64,000 bases of DNA from Dactylosporangium sp. AC04546 (GCF_022095675.1 NZ_JAHYSG010000025.1:1-64000), one strand, 5' to 3'; positions 45,382 to 54,625 are shown, counted from the stretch's first letter. A program made the numbers and translations. The notes: generated by a model not told the origin, from the sequence alone.

Positions 45382-45975
45382 GTGGCCGACCGCACCCCGC
45401 TGCAGATCCAGCTCGCCGCCGCCGACCGGCGCCCGACCCCGCTGGACGCGTTCCGCCTGGCCCGAGCCGACTTCCTGACCGGCCGCCGCCTCGACATCCA
45501 GTCGCTCGCCACTCGCCTGGGGGTCAACCGGGTCACGCTGTACCGCTGGGTCGGCACCCGCGAGCAGCTCCTGGTCGAGGTCGTCTGGGCGCTGTCGAAG
45601 CAGACCCTCGACGCCGAGTGGGCCCGCCTGGAGTCGCGCCCCGGCCCCCGGGTGCCGGAGCTGGTCGGCCGGTTCCTGCACGCCTGCTGGGGGCAGCCGG
45701 GCGCGCGGCGGTACCTGGAGCACGAGAACGAGCTGATGATGCGCCTGCTCACGCTGACGTCCCACGGCTTCCAGCCTCGGCTCGTCACCCTTCTGCGCGA
45801 GAAGCTGGCCGACGACATCGCGACGGGCCGCATCGCCAGCCCACTCCCGCTGGACGAGCTCGCCTACGCGACGCTGCGCATCGCCGAGTCCTTCCACTAC
45901 CGCCCCACGATCACGGGCGAACCGGCCGACCCGGACGGCGCCACCCGCGTCCTGGCCGCCCTCCTCCGCCCGTAG
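45382..45975 (+). CDS. QsdR-type (TetR-like) transcriptional regulator
   Basis: 197 residues from GTG 45382. Unlike classical TetR proteins the N-terminus is TPLDAFRLARADFLTGRRLDIQSLATRLGVNRVTLYRWVGTREQLLVEVVW, the QsdR-family helix-turn-helix, with a QsdR C-terminal domain (ARRYLEHENELMMRLLT). QsdR itself controls a lactonase gene for gamma-butyrolactone or acyl-homoserine-lactone degradation. Here it faces an esterase-led operon with a long palindrome between, so it likely represses that operon until an ester or lactone is present. Confidence 0.87.
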   Translation: MADRTPLQIQLAAADRRPTPLDAFRLARADFLTGRRLDIQSLATRLGVNRVTLYRWVGTREQLLVEVVWALSKQTLDAEWARLESRPGPRVPELVGRFLHACWGQPGARRYLEHENELMMRLLTLTSHGFQPRLVTLLREKLADDIATGRIASPLPLDELAYATLRIAESFHYRPTITGEPADPDGATRVLAALLRP

Positions 45976-46000
45976 CGACGCCGTACCACCCGCACCTCGC

Positions 46001-46022
46001 TTGCACGCGGGTTGCACGCGGG
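46001..46022. repeat. Tandem 11-bp direct repeat TTGCACGCGGG
   Basis: Two adjacent exact copies (46001-46011, 46012-46022) between the QsdR-type regulator and the lipoprotein gene, 66 bp before the latter's start. Could be a direct-repeat regulator site for the lipoprotein promoter. Confidence 0.5.
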
Positions 46023-46087
46023 CGCCTGCAGCGTAGCGGTGGCGCCTCAGGACCGGGGCGCCGTTTGCTACGGAGGAACCCCTGCAG

Positions 46088-46864
46088 ATGAAACCCGTGA
46101 CCGCGCTGCTCGCGCTCGTGCTGACCGCCGGCGGTGTCGCCGCCTGCGACGTGAAGGCGAGCTCCGACTCGCCGGCCCAGGCGGTCTCCGCCGCGCCGGA
46201 CGCGGTGCTCAAGGCGGCCGTGCACGCATTGGAGTCCACCGCGCACACCTTCGGTGTCAAGCAGGGTAAGGCGGGCAAGCTGAACGTCGGCTCCGGCAGC
46301 CTCGACCCGGCCGCCAAATCCGGCACGATCGCCATGACCAGCACCCGGGACGAGGAGACCATTGCGCTCGCGTTCACCGTCATCGCCCCTGACCTGTGGC
46401 TGAAGGCCGACTTCGGCCCTGGGCCGAACAAGGCGATGGGTTTGGAGCCGGACCTCTGGATGCACGTCGACGGTTCGAAGCTCGGCCCGGACGACACGAA
46501 GCCCTTCGACGAAGCCGGTGCGCCCAAATTCGGCATCATCGACCTGTTCAAGAACGGCCTCCACGACGTCAAGCGCACCGATGCCACGCACTTCAGCGGC
46601 ACCGTGGATGTCTCGGACGTCGACAGCCTTCTGTCGCCGTCAAACGGAGCACTGGACAAGGTCGGGGACAGGGCGAAGTCCATCCCGTTCACCGCGACCG
46701 TCGACGACAAGGGCCGCCTGACCGCGTTCACGATCGACGGCGGTTCGATCGACTCCGACCTGGCATATGAGCTGACGTTTGCCGGCTTCGGCTCGGTGCT
46801 GCCCGTCACCAAGCCTGTCGGTGCCGTTCCGGCCCCCGCCGAGGTCTACGAACTGTTCGACTGA
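46088..46864 (+). CDS. Lipoprotein, LppX/LprG-like
   Basis: 258 residues. Signal peptide with lipobox VAAC (Cys about residue 20). The mature part (VLKAAVHALESTAHTFGVK, DLWLKADFGPGPNKAMGL, DLWMHVDGSKL, GTVDVSD, IPFTATVDDKGRLTAFTID) has the alternating pattern of the half-barrel lipid-carrier lipoproteins LppX/LprAFG of actinobacteria. Those shuttle lipids across the cell wall; a similar role is possible but not shown. Stands alone with its own upstream region. Confidence 0.78.
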   Translation: MKPVTALLALVLTAGGVAACDVKASSDSPAQAVSAAPDAVLKAAVHALESTAHTFGVKQGKAGKLNVGSGSLDPAAKSGTIAMTSTRDEETIALAFTVIAPDLWLKADFGPGPNKAMGLEPDLWMHVDGSKLGPDDTKPFDEAGAPKFGIIDLFKNGLHDVKRTDATHFSGTVDVSDVDSLLSPSNGALDKVGDRAKSIPFTATVDDKGRLTAFTIDGGSIDSDLAYELTFAGFGSVLPVTKPVGAVPAPAEVYELFD

Positions 46865-47151
46865 ACGGTGAGGTCCGCCCGCGCCGCACACCCCTGCGCG
46901 ACTGACTGCCACGGACATCGGCCGACGGAAGCTCGACTCGGGGCGGGGTGGTCGACGTGTTCGTCGCCGTATCGACGAAGGTGGCGGACACGGTCGGGCG
47001 GCTGGCGGCCCGGGGCGCTCGGCCCGACAAGGTCGAGTCGAGTTTGCTACCTGCTGGCCACCACCTACGCTGGGAATCATGACTGTCGCCGGCGCCGCCG
47101 CTTCGCACCCCCCTTAGGTGGCCACATCCGTGGCCCCGAAAGGGGAACACC
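46865..47151. other. Intergenic stretch with no supported gene
   Basis: 287 bp between the lipoprotein and a small basic protein. Open frames here have no family resemblance and no ribosome site. The downstream end carries AAAGGGG at 47138-47144, the probable ribosome site of the next gene. No hairpin or repeat stands out. Confidence 0.5.
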
Positions 47152-47385
47152 GTGTCTCGGACGGACAAGGACGCTCCGCGTCGTCTGCAAAGCGGACTGC
47201 GGCGGTGGGCCGTCGGCAGCGGCCCGACGCGCCAGTTCATCAACGACAACTGGACCAGCCGCGAACGTCAGGCCGCGCGGATCGCCTGCCGCGAGGCCGC
47301 GAAGGAGCATTGCGGCAACGGCATTGTCGACATCATCCCGACCACCCGCCAACACCGGCAGTGTGCCCAGTGGCTGTGGTGGTGA
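47152..47385 (+). CDS. Small basic protein, unknown function
   Basis: 77 residues from GTG 47152 with AAAGGGG a few bases upstream. It is rich in Arg and Trp (RRLQSGLRRWAVG, NDNWTSRERQAARIACREAAKEH) with two Cys and a WLWW C-terminus. The codon third-position GC is high as for neighbours, supporting a real gene. It is reminiscent of short basic hypothetical proteins widespread in Streptomyces and relatives; no function is known to me. Confidence 0.55.
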   Translation: MSRTDKDAPRRLQSGLRRWAVGSGPTRQFINDNWTSRERQAARIACREAAKEHCGNGIVDIIPTTRQHRQCAQWLWW

Positions 47386-47536
47386 AGGAGCCTCGGCGCG
47401 CCGGGACCGGAACCGCGGTCCCGGCGTGGACGGGCCTCGCTGCTCGTCGACCGGGCAGCGGTGGAGCCCTCGTGCGGGTGGCTCAGCGGGTCGAGGGTGG
47501 CGCCCGTGGAGGTGCGGTGGTGACGACAGAAGACGG

Positions 47537-47827
47537 TCAGCGGCAGACCACCGCGACGTTGGCGAACAGCCAGCACGAGCCGATGACCGACAGCAGGATC
47601 GCCGCCGCGGCGCGCCCGGCGCTGCGGCGGGTTGCCGACACGGCCTGTTCCACCACGACCGCCGTCATCCAGCCGATCAGGATGAGCGGGAAGCCCAGGT
47701 CCCACCCGTCGCTGCCGAACGCGCTGGCGTTGCCGTTGGCCTGATAGTTGGGGCAGTCCTCGTCTAAAGCGTCGCGGGCCGGTACAGCACGCTCATTGAC
47801 CCTGCTGATCGTCTGGCTGTCCTGCAC
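47537..47827 (-). CDS. Small membrane protein, unknown
   Basis: 96 residues from GTG 47827. A polar N-terminal half with Cys (DEDCPNYQANGNASAF) is followed by two hydrophobic helices (GFPLILIGWMTAVVVEQAV and AAAAILLSVIGSCWLFANVAVVC). The start is uncertain because the frame is open further upstream. A competing short plus-strand frame (47796-47900) that also encodes one hydrophobic helix overlaps it. No family recognised. Confidence 0.45.
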   Translation of the reverse strand: MQDSQTISRVNERAVPARDALDEDCPNYQANGNASAFGSDGWDLGFPLILIGWMTAVVVEQAVSATRRSAGRAAAAILLSVIGSCWLFANVAVVCR

Positions 47828-47994
47828 CGCGTTCGTCGGCGTCGTCGCGCTGGCCGAGAAGCTGGCAGCGCGGCGGGCCGGCCGCAGGCGCGACGGCTGA
47901 GTGTCTGTCCGGTTGCGGACCCAACCGGGAGGACCGCGGGCACAGGGTCCACCCTGGGCGCCCTTGCCGCGTGGATCCTCTCGGAGGTTCGGCC

Positions 47995-48807
47995 ATGGCT
48001 CGAACACGCACCAGGTCATTGCTCGTCATGTTCACCGCGCTGGTCACCACCGCGGTGGCCGTGCTCGTCTGTCCGGCTCCGGCGCTGGCCTACCCGTCGG
48101 GCGCCGGCTGGTCGGCCTACTGGTCGTACTACGACACCAAGAAGGCCCAGCTCGACGCGAAGATCCCGGGTGTCGACCTGCACGTGGTGGTCGACGACAC
48201 CAACTCCGGCTACCGGTACCTCGCCGGGCAGGTCACCGACACCGCCGGCGACTCGAGCTGCGCCCGGGTCGAGATCTACGGCACGGTCACCGGCGGCCAG
48301 ATCGTGTACGTCGTGTGCGGCTCCGGCCAGTACCACCTGTTCACCGGCTTCACCTCGGCCGAGCCGCTGCTGTTCGTCCTGCAGCGCATCCCGAACGGCA
48401 CGACGACCGTCGCCAGCGCCGCCGACATCCTGCTCCCCAGCCCGGCCACCGACCCGGGCGTCGGCGCCGCGGGCACCAAGGCCGGTTGGTGGTACACCAG
48501 CAGCGTCTACTACCAGTTCACCCTCGCCCGCGCGGGTGTCGAGGTGAACGGCGCCGGCCTGCACTACCCCGGCCAGAACGCCCGGACCGTCGCCGCGAAC
48601 GTGCAGAACCTCAACTCGCTCGGCTGCGCGAGCGCGTCGCTGAACGCGAGCAACGCCGGCACCTCGCAGCAGGCGTGCGGCACCGGGACGGCCGAGCCGC
48701 TCGAAATCCCGCTCGCGACCGGCAACATCGCCGTCTCCGCCTGCTGGCGTTCCACGCTGACCCTGACCACCCGCTGCGTCACCACGAAGATCTACGCCCC
48801 GAACTGA
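47995..48807 (+). CDS. Secreted protein, unknown function
   Basis: 270 residues from ATG 47995 behind CGGAGG; a frame extending to 47971 lacks a ribosome site. A Sec signal peptide (basic RTRTR, hydrophobic core, PALA-YP cleavage near residue 33). The mature part is beta-rich with four to six Cys (SSCARVEIYG, YVVCGSGQYH, LGCASASL, QQACGTG, SACWRS, RCVTT) probably forming disulfides. No catalytic motif seen. Transcribed alone toward a convergent membrane protein. Confidence 0.7.
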   Translation: MARTRTRSLLVMFTALVTTAVAVLVCPAPALAYPSGAGWSAYWSYYDTKKAQLDAKIPGVDLHVVVDDTNSGYRYLAGQVTDTAGDSSCARVEIYGTVTGGQIVYVVCGSGQYHLFTGFTSAEPLLFVLQRIPNGTTTVASAADILLPSPATDPGVGAAGTKAGWWYTSSVYYQFTLARAGVEVNGAGLHYPGQNARTVAANVQNLNSLGCASASLNASNAGTSQQACGTGTAEPLEIPLATGNIAVSACWRSTLTLTTRCVTTKIYAPN

Positions 48808-48845
48808 CGACCCACGGCAGCGGTGGGGCCATCGGTCGGCGCCGC

Positions 48846-49682
48846 TCACGGGGTCATCGTCAGCGCCGGGTCGGTGGCGATCTCGATCATCTGCTCCACG
48901 GTGAGCGGGAGCTCGGGGCGGCGCTTCGTCGGGGCGGCCTCGCCGTTGCCCAGGCCCAGGTTGCGGACCTCCAGGACGATGCCGGTACCGTCGATCTTGG
49001 TCACGTCGATCCGGGCGATCCTCGTGGCGCCGTCGTGCTGGAAGTTCGGCATGGCCACGATCCGCTCGCCGTGCGGGCCGGTGCTCTGGGTGCAGTCGGC
49101 GTCCGGGCAGGCCTGGAACTGTCCCACGCCGTAGCCGGACGGCCACCGCCGGCCGTCCGGGGCGAGCGCCGAGATGGGCTTGCCGATGCGGAACACGACG
49201 TTGCCCGTGCCGGAGCTGTCACGCAGGTCCGGCCCGACCACGAAACTCTCGGCGTAGCGGCTGTCGTCCTGCACCGCGAACTGGAACGGCCCGGCGGCGC
49301 CGTCGTTGACGCGGGTGTCGAGGAACGTGGTTCCCGGCGGCGCGACGGCCCGCAGGCGCTGTTCGAACGCCGAGCTCAACCGGGCGATCTGGGCCGCGTT
49401 GTACTGCGGCGGCGGCACGCCCGGCGTGGCGGTGGTCCCGTAGTCGGGCGACGGCGTCATCTCGATCCGGGGCACGCATGCGACCGCACTGGGGGAGAGC
49501 GACGCCGGCGCGCAACCGGAGTAGGCCACGGACGGTTCGGGTGCCGGCCCGGCCGGCGCGACGCCGTCATGCCCACCGGCCAGCACGACCGCGGTCAGCA
49601 CCGCCGCCACGGAGATCCCGCCGGCCGCGACGGTGAACCCACGCCGGTGCCGCCGGTCGCCGAAGTCCCCGACGTCCGTCAT
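48846..49682 (-). CDS. Single-pass membrane protein with secreted domain, unknown
   Basis: 278 residues from ATG 49682. A short cytoplasmic part (TDVGDFGDRRHRRG) precedes one hydrophobic helix (FTVAAGGISVAAVLTAVVLAGG, about 17-38), and the rest lies outside. The arrangement resembles actinomycete proteins encoded with anti-sigma or sensor genes, but no sigma factor is adjacent. Cys pairs (SGCAPAS, VACVPR, ACPDADC) suggest disulfides. Function unknown. Confidence 0.72.
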   Translation of the reverse strand: MTDVGDFGDRRHRRGFTVAAGGISVAAVLTAVVLAGGHDGVAPAGPAPEPSVAYSGCAPASLSPSAVACVPRIEMTPSPDYGTTATPGVPPPQYNAAQIARLSSAFEQRLRAVAPPGTTFLDTRVNDGAAGPFQFAVQDDSRYAESFVVGPDLRDSSGTGNVVFRIGKPISALAPDGRRWPSGYGVGQFQACPDADCTQSTGPHGERIVAMPNFQHDGATRIARIDVTKIDGTGIVLEVRNLGLGNGEAAPTKRRPELPLTVEQMIEIATDPALTMTP

Positions 49683-49884
49683 CTTCGCCTCCCACGAATG
49701 AAGACACCCCAGTGGACCACATTGGTTGCTCCGCCGCCGCCCGTGGCGACCGCACCTGCGCGGCCGGTTGGATCGCAGCGAGGGCTTCCTGCGGCACTGC
49801 CCGGAACGGGGCGGCTGAACGGTCGCCAGGTGCGCAACCTTCGGCGGGCGTGCCGTGGTACGCCTCTGCCGGATAGTCATCGGC
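49683..49884. other. Divergent intergenic region before RHS gene
   Basis: 202 bp between the divergent membrane protein and the RHS gene. It must hold both promoters. No clear palindrome or repeat is visible. GTG 49855 could also be the RHS start. Confidence 0.4.
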
Positions 49885-52800
49885 GTGGCCCTCCACACCT
49901 CCCTCCGCTCGGGCAGGCGGTTGCTCGCCGCTCTGACCGCCGCGCTGGTCCTGTTCGCGACCGGCGCGGCGGAGCCGCGGCCGGGACACGACGAGACCGG
50001 CCGGCCAGCCGCGCCCGCCTATCCGGTCGCGGGGGTGCCGGCACACGACACCGCCGTGTCCGTCACCTATGTGCGCGGGTGGCAGGCGCAGGAGGGCATG
50101 ACCGCGCAGGCCGCCGGGACACGCGCGCCGTTCGGCGAGTGCCCGGGCGTCGGGGCCGCGACCGGCTGCGCGGCACTGGTCAAGGTGACCGAGGACGGGC
50201 GGGTCGCCGTCGTCGCCGACCCGGCCCAGGAGCCTTTCGACGGCGGCACCGGCGCGACGCTCGTGGGCATGCGCAACGCGACCCCGGCGGCGGTGCGGGA
50301 GCTGCGCATCGTCGCGGACGCGCCGGTGTTCGCGTTCGGTGGCCCCGGCCTCTGCGGTCGTTTCGAGGGAGCGGTGCCGCTGGGCTGCCCGTATGGCGGC
50401 ACCGGCTTCGAGGGGCCCGGCGTCACGTTCGCCCGCATCGGCGACGGCGGGCGCAGCGGCGTGGTGCGGTTCAACCCGGCCGTCCCGCCGGGCGGCAGCG
50501 CCTGGTTCGCCCTGGCCCAGGCGCCCGCGCCGAGCGTGCTCGACGCCGCCGGGCCGGCCGTCGGGGCGCAGGGCGGGGCGCCGAGCGCGTCGCAGCGGCC
50601 GGGCGTGGTGTGCGGCGACGGGCTCACCGCGAACTGCGCGACCGGGGCGTATCTCCAGCAGTACACAGACATCTCCATCCCCGGCCGGGGCGTGCCCCTG
50701 GCATTGACGCGCACCTACAGCTCCGACCGCGCCACGTCGCCGTCGCGGTTCGGCTTCGGCTGGACCGACAGCTACGCGATGGCGCTGACGCTGACCCGGG
50801 ACGCGGCGACGGTCCGCGAGGAGAACGGCGCCGAGCTGTGGTTCCGCCGCGACGGCGACGCGTTCACCGCCCCGCCCGGCACGCTCGCCACCCTGGTCGG
50901 GGACGGCGACGGGTTCCGGTTCACCCGGCGCGGCACCGGCGTGCGCTACCGGTTCGACCTCGACGGCCGGCTGGTGGGGGAGACGGACGCCAACGGCACC
51001 CTGACCCGGCTGGCGTATGACGGCGACCGGTTGACCGAGGTCGTCGACGCGGCCGGGCGGCGGCTCGTGTTCGACTACGACGGCCCGCGGGTCAAGCGCG
51101 TCACCGGCCCGGCCAGGCAGGCCTGGACCTATGCGTACAGTCCGGCCGGCGACCTCACCGAGGTCACCGAGGTCACCGACGGCCGCACCCGCCGGTTCGA
51201 GTATCAGCACCACCGCCTCACCCGCGAGGTCAGCGGCGAGGGCGGCGAGTGGCGCACGGCCTACGGCGCGGACGGCCGGATGACCGGCCAGATCGACCCC
51301 ACCGATGGCCAGACCGTCATCACGTATCGCGGTGACGGCGCCACCGCGGGCGGCGGCACGACGACGGTCACGAACCCGGCCGGGGACGTCACCGAGTACG
51401 TCTTCCACGGGCTGCGCCTCACCGAGACGACCCGCGGCCGCGGGACCGCCGACGCCGCCACCACGCGGTACACCTACGGCACCGACGGGTTCGTCGCGAC
51501 CGTCACCGACCCGGGCGGCGGCCGCACCCGCTACACCTACAACGGCGCCGGCGACGTCGCGAGCGTGACCGACGCCGAGGGCCGCACGACCACGTACACC
51601 ACCGACGACGAGGGCCGCACGACGAAGGTCGTCGACCCGGCGCAGCATGAGACGCGATACGACTTCGTCGGCGGCAACCTCGTCAGGACCACCGACGCGA
51701 CCGGCAACACGACCGAGTATGAGCACGCCGACGCCAGACACCCTGGCGACGTGACGGGTATCCGCAACGGAGCGGGACAGCGCACCGAGCTGCGGTACGA
51801 CACCTGGGGCAACGTCGAGCAGCAGGTCGGCTTCCCCGCCGAGGGCAGGTCGGTGGTGACGACCCGCGGCTATGACGAGGCCGGCCGGGTCAACGCCCTC
51901 GGTGGTTCCGGTGAAGGCGGCACCGCGGTCACCTACAACGGCGCCGGCCAGCCCGTCATCATCGAGGACGCGGCCAGCCACACGACGACGATCCGGTATG
52001 ACCGCGACGGCAACGTGCTGTCGACGCTCGACCGCAACAACAACTTCACGCGGTTCGAGTTCGACGAGGCCGGGCGGCAGCGCAAGGTGATCCGCGCCGA
52101 CGGGAGCGTGGAGGAGGTGGCGTACGACGCGGCGGGCCGGCCACAGCGGCAGATCGACCCGGCGGGGAAGGCCACCACCTACGGCTACGACGCGCTCGGG
52201 CGGATCTCGTCGATGACCGACCCGCTGGGGCGCACGACCGTGCTCGGCCACGACCGCACCGGCAACGTCACCAGCATCACCGACCCGTCCGGCCGGGTCA
52301 CCCGCCTCGCCTACGACCGCACCGGCAACCTGCTGTCCATTGTGTACTCCGACGGGACGAGCGGCGTTCGGTACGGCTACGACCAGGCCGGCCGGCGCAA
52401 GAGCATGGACGACGGCAGCGGCCACACCGGCTACGACTACGACGCCGCCGGCCGCCTGGAGCAGGTCGTCGACGGGGCCGGGCACGCGGTCGGCTACCAC
52501 TACAACGGCGCCGGCGACATCGACCAGATCCGCTACCCGACCGGGGCCGTCGAGCGCAGGTACGACGGCGCTGGCCGGGTCGTCGAGATCAAGGACTGGC
52601 TCGGCCACGCCACCGCGTTCACCTACGACGACAGCGGCGCGCTGCAGGAGGCCCGGTTCCCCAACGGCGTCGTGGCCACCCACGGCCGGTCCGTCGTGGC
52701 CGGTCACGACGCCAAGTTCGACTACGAGCGGGACTGGACCGGGCAGGTCATCGCCGCCACCACCACGTTCGGCGCCGACCCGCCGCAGCGCACCGAGTAC

Positions 52801-53886
52801 GGCTACGACAAGCACAACCGGCTGGGCAAGGTCGACGGCCAGGAGGTCGGCTACGACAAGGCCGGCAACCTGGTGCGCTTCCCCGACGGCACGACCCAGG
52901 AGTTCGACGAGGCCGGGCAGCTGCGCGGCTACGGCTACGACGCGCAGGGCAACCGCACCCGCAGCGGCGCCGTCACGCTTGAGTACGACCAGGCGAACCG
53001 GCTCACGCGGTACGGGCCGGACATCACCCACGGGTACGACGGCGACGGGCAGCGGACCTCGACCCGGCGCGGCACCACCACCGCCAGCTACACCTGGGAC
53101 CACTCGGCGGCGACCCCGCTGCTGCTCGGCGACGGCACCAACACCTTCGTGTACGGGCCCGACGGCACCCCGATCGAGCAGATCGCCGCCGACGGCACCG
53201 TCACGTACCTGCACACCGACGCGCAGGGCAGCGTCCGCATGCTGACCGACGAGCACGGCGCCGTCACCGGCACCCGCACGTTCGACCCGTTCGGCCGCAC
53301 CGTCCGCTCGTCCGGCGCGTCGACGCCGCTGGGCTACGCCGGGCAGTACACCGACCCCGGCAGCGGCCTGCTGTATCTCCAGGCCCGCTACTACGACCCG
53401 GCGACGGCGCAGTTCCTCACCCGCGACCCGTTGGCCGCCGCCACCCTCTCGCCGTATGCGTACGCCGGCAACAACCCGCTGAACCACGCCGACCCGTCCG
53501 GCCTGGACTTCTGGGACTGGCTGGGCAGTGTCGCCCGGGCCGCGCTGGACGTGGTCGTCGACGTCGTGGTCTGGGCCGTGAACGAGGTCATCGACATGGT
53601 CGCCGAGGCCGTCACCGAAGGCTGTGAACGGCTCGTCGTCAGGTACATCGGCCCGTTGGCCCCGGGCCTCTGCGGTGCGCTGGGCGGCGCGCTGGGCGGC
53701 GCCCTGCACTATCTCGTCGGTGCGGTGGAGACGGGCAACTTCTCGTGGTCCGGCTTACGCGGCGCCGCGGTGGACGGCGCCTGGCAGGGCGCCCTGGAGG
53801 CCTACGGCGGCAAGCTCCTGTCCGGCGCCGCCCGCAAGCTCCCTCGCCGGACGCGCTGCTCGCCGCCCGCGCCCTGCTCCGCGTAG
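49885..53886 (+). CDS. RHS-repeat/YD-repeat secreted polymorphic-toxin-like protein
   Basis: 1333 residues from GTG 49885 (GTG 49855 possible). A Sec-type signal (LLAALTAALVLFATGAAE) is followed by an N-terminal domain, then the DUF6531-type segment GRGVPLALTRTYSSDRA near residue 270, then some twenty YD repeats (YDEAGRVNAL, YDRTGNLLSI, YDAAGRLEQVV). The RHS core end is RYYDPATAQFLTRDPL and NNPLNHADPSG. After the core only about 125 residues remain, helical and membrane-like (WDWLGSVARAALDVVVDVVV), with no toxin fold that I recognise. It forms a shell-like cocoon in characterised relatives. The next gene is not an immunity gene. Confidence 0.88.
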   Translation: MALHTSLRSGRRLLAALTAALVLFATGAAEPRPGHDETGRPAAPAYPVAGVPAHDTAVSVTYVRGWQAQEGMTAQAAGTRAPFGECPGVGAATGCAALVKVTEDGRVAVVADPAQEPFDGGTGATLVGMRNATPAAVRELRIVADAPVFAFGGPGLCGRFEGAVPLGCPYGGTGFEGPGVTFARIGDGGRSGVVRFNPAVPPGGSAWFALAQAPAPSVLDAAGPAVGAQGGAPSASQRPGVVCGDGLTANCATGAYLQQYTDISIPGRGVPLALTRTYSSDRATSPSRFGFGWTDSYAMALTLTRDAATVREENGAELWFRRDGDAFTAPPGTLATLVGDGDGFRFTRRGTGVRYRFDLDGRLVGETDANGTLTRLAYDGDRLTEVVDAAGRRLVFDYDGPRVKRVTGPARQAWTYAYSPAGDLTEVTEVTDGRTRRFEYQHHRLTREVSGEGGEWRTAYGADGRMTGQIDPTDGQTVITYRGDGATAGGGTTTVTNPAGDVTEYVFHGLRLTETTRGRGTADAATTRYTYGTDGFVATVTDPGGGRTRYTYNGAGDVASVTDAEGRTTTYTTDDEGRTTKVVDPAQHETRYDFVGGNLVRTTDATGNTTEYEHADARHPGDVTGIRNGAGQRTELRYDTWGNVEQQVGFPAEGRSVVTTRGYDEAGRVNALGGSGEGGTAVTYNGAGQPVIIEDAASHTTTIRYDRDGNVLSTLDRNNNFTRFEFDEAGRQRKVIRADGSVEEVAYDAAGRPQRQIDPAGKATTYGYDALGRISSMTDPLGRTTVLGHDRTGNVTSITDPSGRVTRLAYDRTGNLLSIVYSDGTSGVRYGYDQAGRRKSMDDGSGHTGYDYDAAGRLEQVVDGAGHAVGYHYNGAGDIDQIRYPTGAVERRYDGAGRVVEIKDWLGHATAFTYDDSGALQEARFPNGVVATHGRSVVAGHDAKFDYERDWTGQVIAATTTFGADPPQRTEYGYDKHNRLGKVDGQEVGYDKAGNLVRFPDGTTQEFDEAGQLRGYGYDAQGNRTRSGAVTLEYDQANRLTRYGPDITHGYDGDGQRTSTRRGTTTASYTWDHSAATPLLLGDGTNTFVYGPDGTPIEQIAADGTVTYLHTDAQGSVRMLTDEHGAVTGTRTFDPFGRTVRSSGASTPLGYAGQYTDPGSGLLYLQARYYDPATAQFLTRDPLAAATLSPYAYAGNNPLNHADPSGLDFWDWLGSVARAALDVVVDVVVWAVNEVIDMVAEAVTEGCERLVVRYIGPLAPGLCGALGGALGGALHYLVGAVETGNFSWSGLRGAAVDGAWQGALEAYGGKLLSGAARKLPRRTRCSPPAPCSA

Positions 53887-53896
53887 CCTGGGCGGC

Positions 53897-54262
53897 ATGC
53901 CACTGCCACGCTGGCTCGCCCGGATCAACCGGCGGTACCTCAACCCGGCGGAGCTGCGCCGTGGCGTCCGCCCGGTGCTGACCCACGTGGGCCGCACGTC
54001 GGGCCGCACCTACCGCACGCCGCTCGACGCCCACGCCCTCCCGGACGGCGGCTACCTGTTCGTCCCGCTGTACGGTCCACGCACCGACTGGGTCCGCAAC
54101 GTGCTGGCCGCCGGCACCGCGACCCTGACGATCGACGGCGCCGAGGTGCACCTGGAGTCCCCTCGGCTGGTGCGGAAGCACGACGTCCAGCCGCCGCTCG
54201 CGCGTCTGCGGGCGTCGGGCAACGCGGAGCTGCTCCGCATGGACCGCACCCGGGAACCGTGA
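53897..54262 (+). CDS. Deazaflavin (F420)-dependent nitroreductase family protein
   Basis: 121 residues. The pattern RRGVRPVLTHVGRTSGRTYRTPLDA and FVPLYGPRTDWVRNVLAAGTATLTIDGAEVHLE is diagnostic of the small split-barrel Ddn-like F420H2 enzymes of actinomycetes. They reduce quinones or nitro compounds with F420H2. The start lies 10 bp after the RHS stop, but the function looks unrelated, so they may just share a transcript. Confidence 0.87.
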   Translation: MPLPRWLARINRRYLNPAELRRGVRPVLTHVGRTSGRTYRTPLDAHALPDGGYLFVPLYGPRTDWVRNVLAAGTATLTIDGAEVHLESPRLVRKHDVQPPLARLRASGNAELLRMDRTREP

Positions 54263-54334
54263 CCGGCCAGGACGCCACTTCTCGACGGCGATCGCTATGC
54301 TGGCGCAGCAGCCGGATGACCGAGGGGAGCACCG

Positions 54335-54502
54335 GTGAACGACTCCGTATCAGGAGGACTGTTCTGGTTCACCCTCTCGCTGATCAACGCGGGCCTCGCG
54401 CAGGGCAAGGGCCGTAGCGGCTTGATCTGGTGGCTCTGGTCACTGTTGCTTGGCCCGATCGCAACCTTGCTCATCGTCATCCGGCCGCGCCCGGACAGCT
54501 GA
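54335..54502 (+). CDS. 55-residue small membrane protein
   Basis: GTG 54335 behind GAGGGGAG. The product has two hydrophobic stretches (GGLFWFTLSLINAGLA and GLIWWLWSLLLGPIATLLIVI) separated by a basic QGKGRSG loop and ends in RPRPDS, so a helical hairpin in the membrane with both ends on the same side. High third-position GC and a good ribosome site support it. It is too short for usual gene calls; no function known. Confidence 0.65.
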   Translation: MNDSVSGGLFWFTLSLINAGLAQGKGRSGLIWWLWSLLLGPIATLLIVIRPRPDS

Positions 54503-54625
54503 CTGCTGTGGGTCGGCTGGCCCTGCGGTGGGGTTTACCCCCGGTGATTCCCGGGTGCCATCCGGTCGAGCATTCGGGGGTCGGCGCTACCGACATCGGC
54601 GGCGGTGTTTTCGACGATAAGTGGC

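Noticed and set aside
47796..47900. 34-residue hydrophobic plus-strand frame starting TTG
   Set aside because: No clear ribosome site and overlaps the antisense frame judged more protein-like; kept only as an alternative.
49567..53709. 1380-codon minus-strand frame opposite the RHS gene
   Set aside because: Val/Gly/Asp-rich shadow of YD-repeat codons; no domain resemblance.
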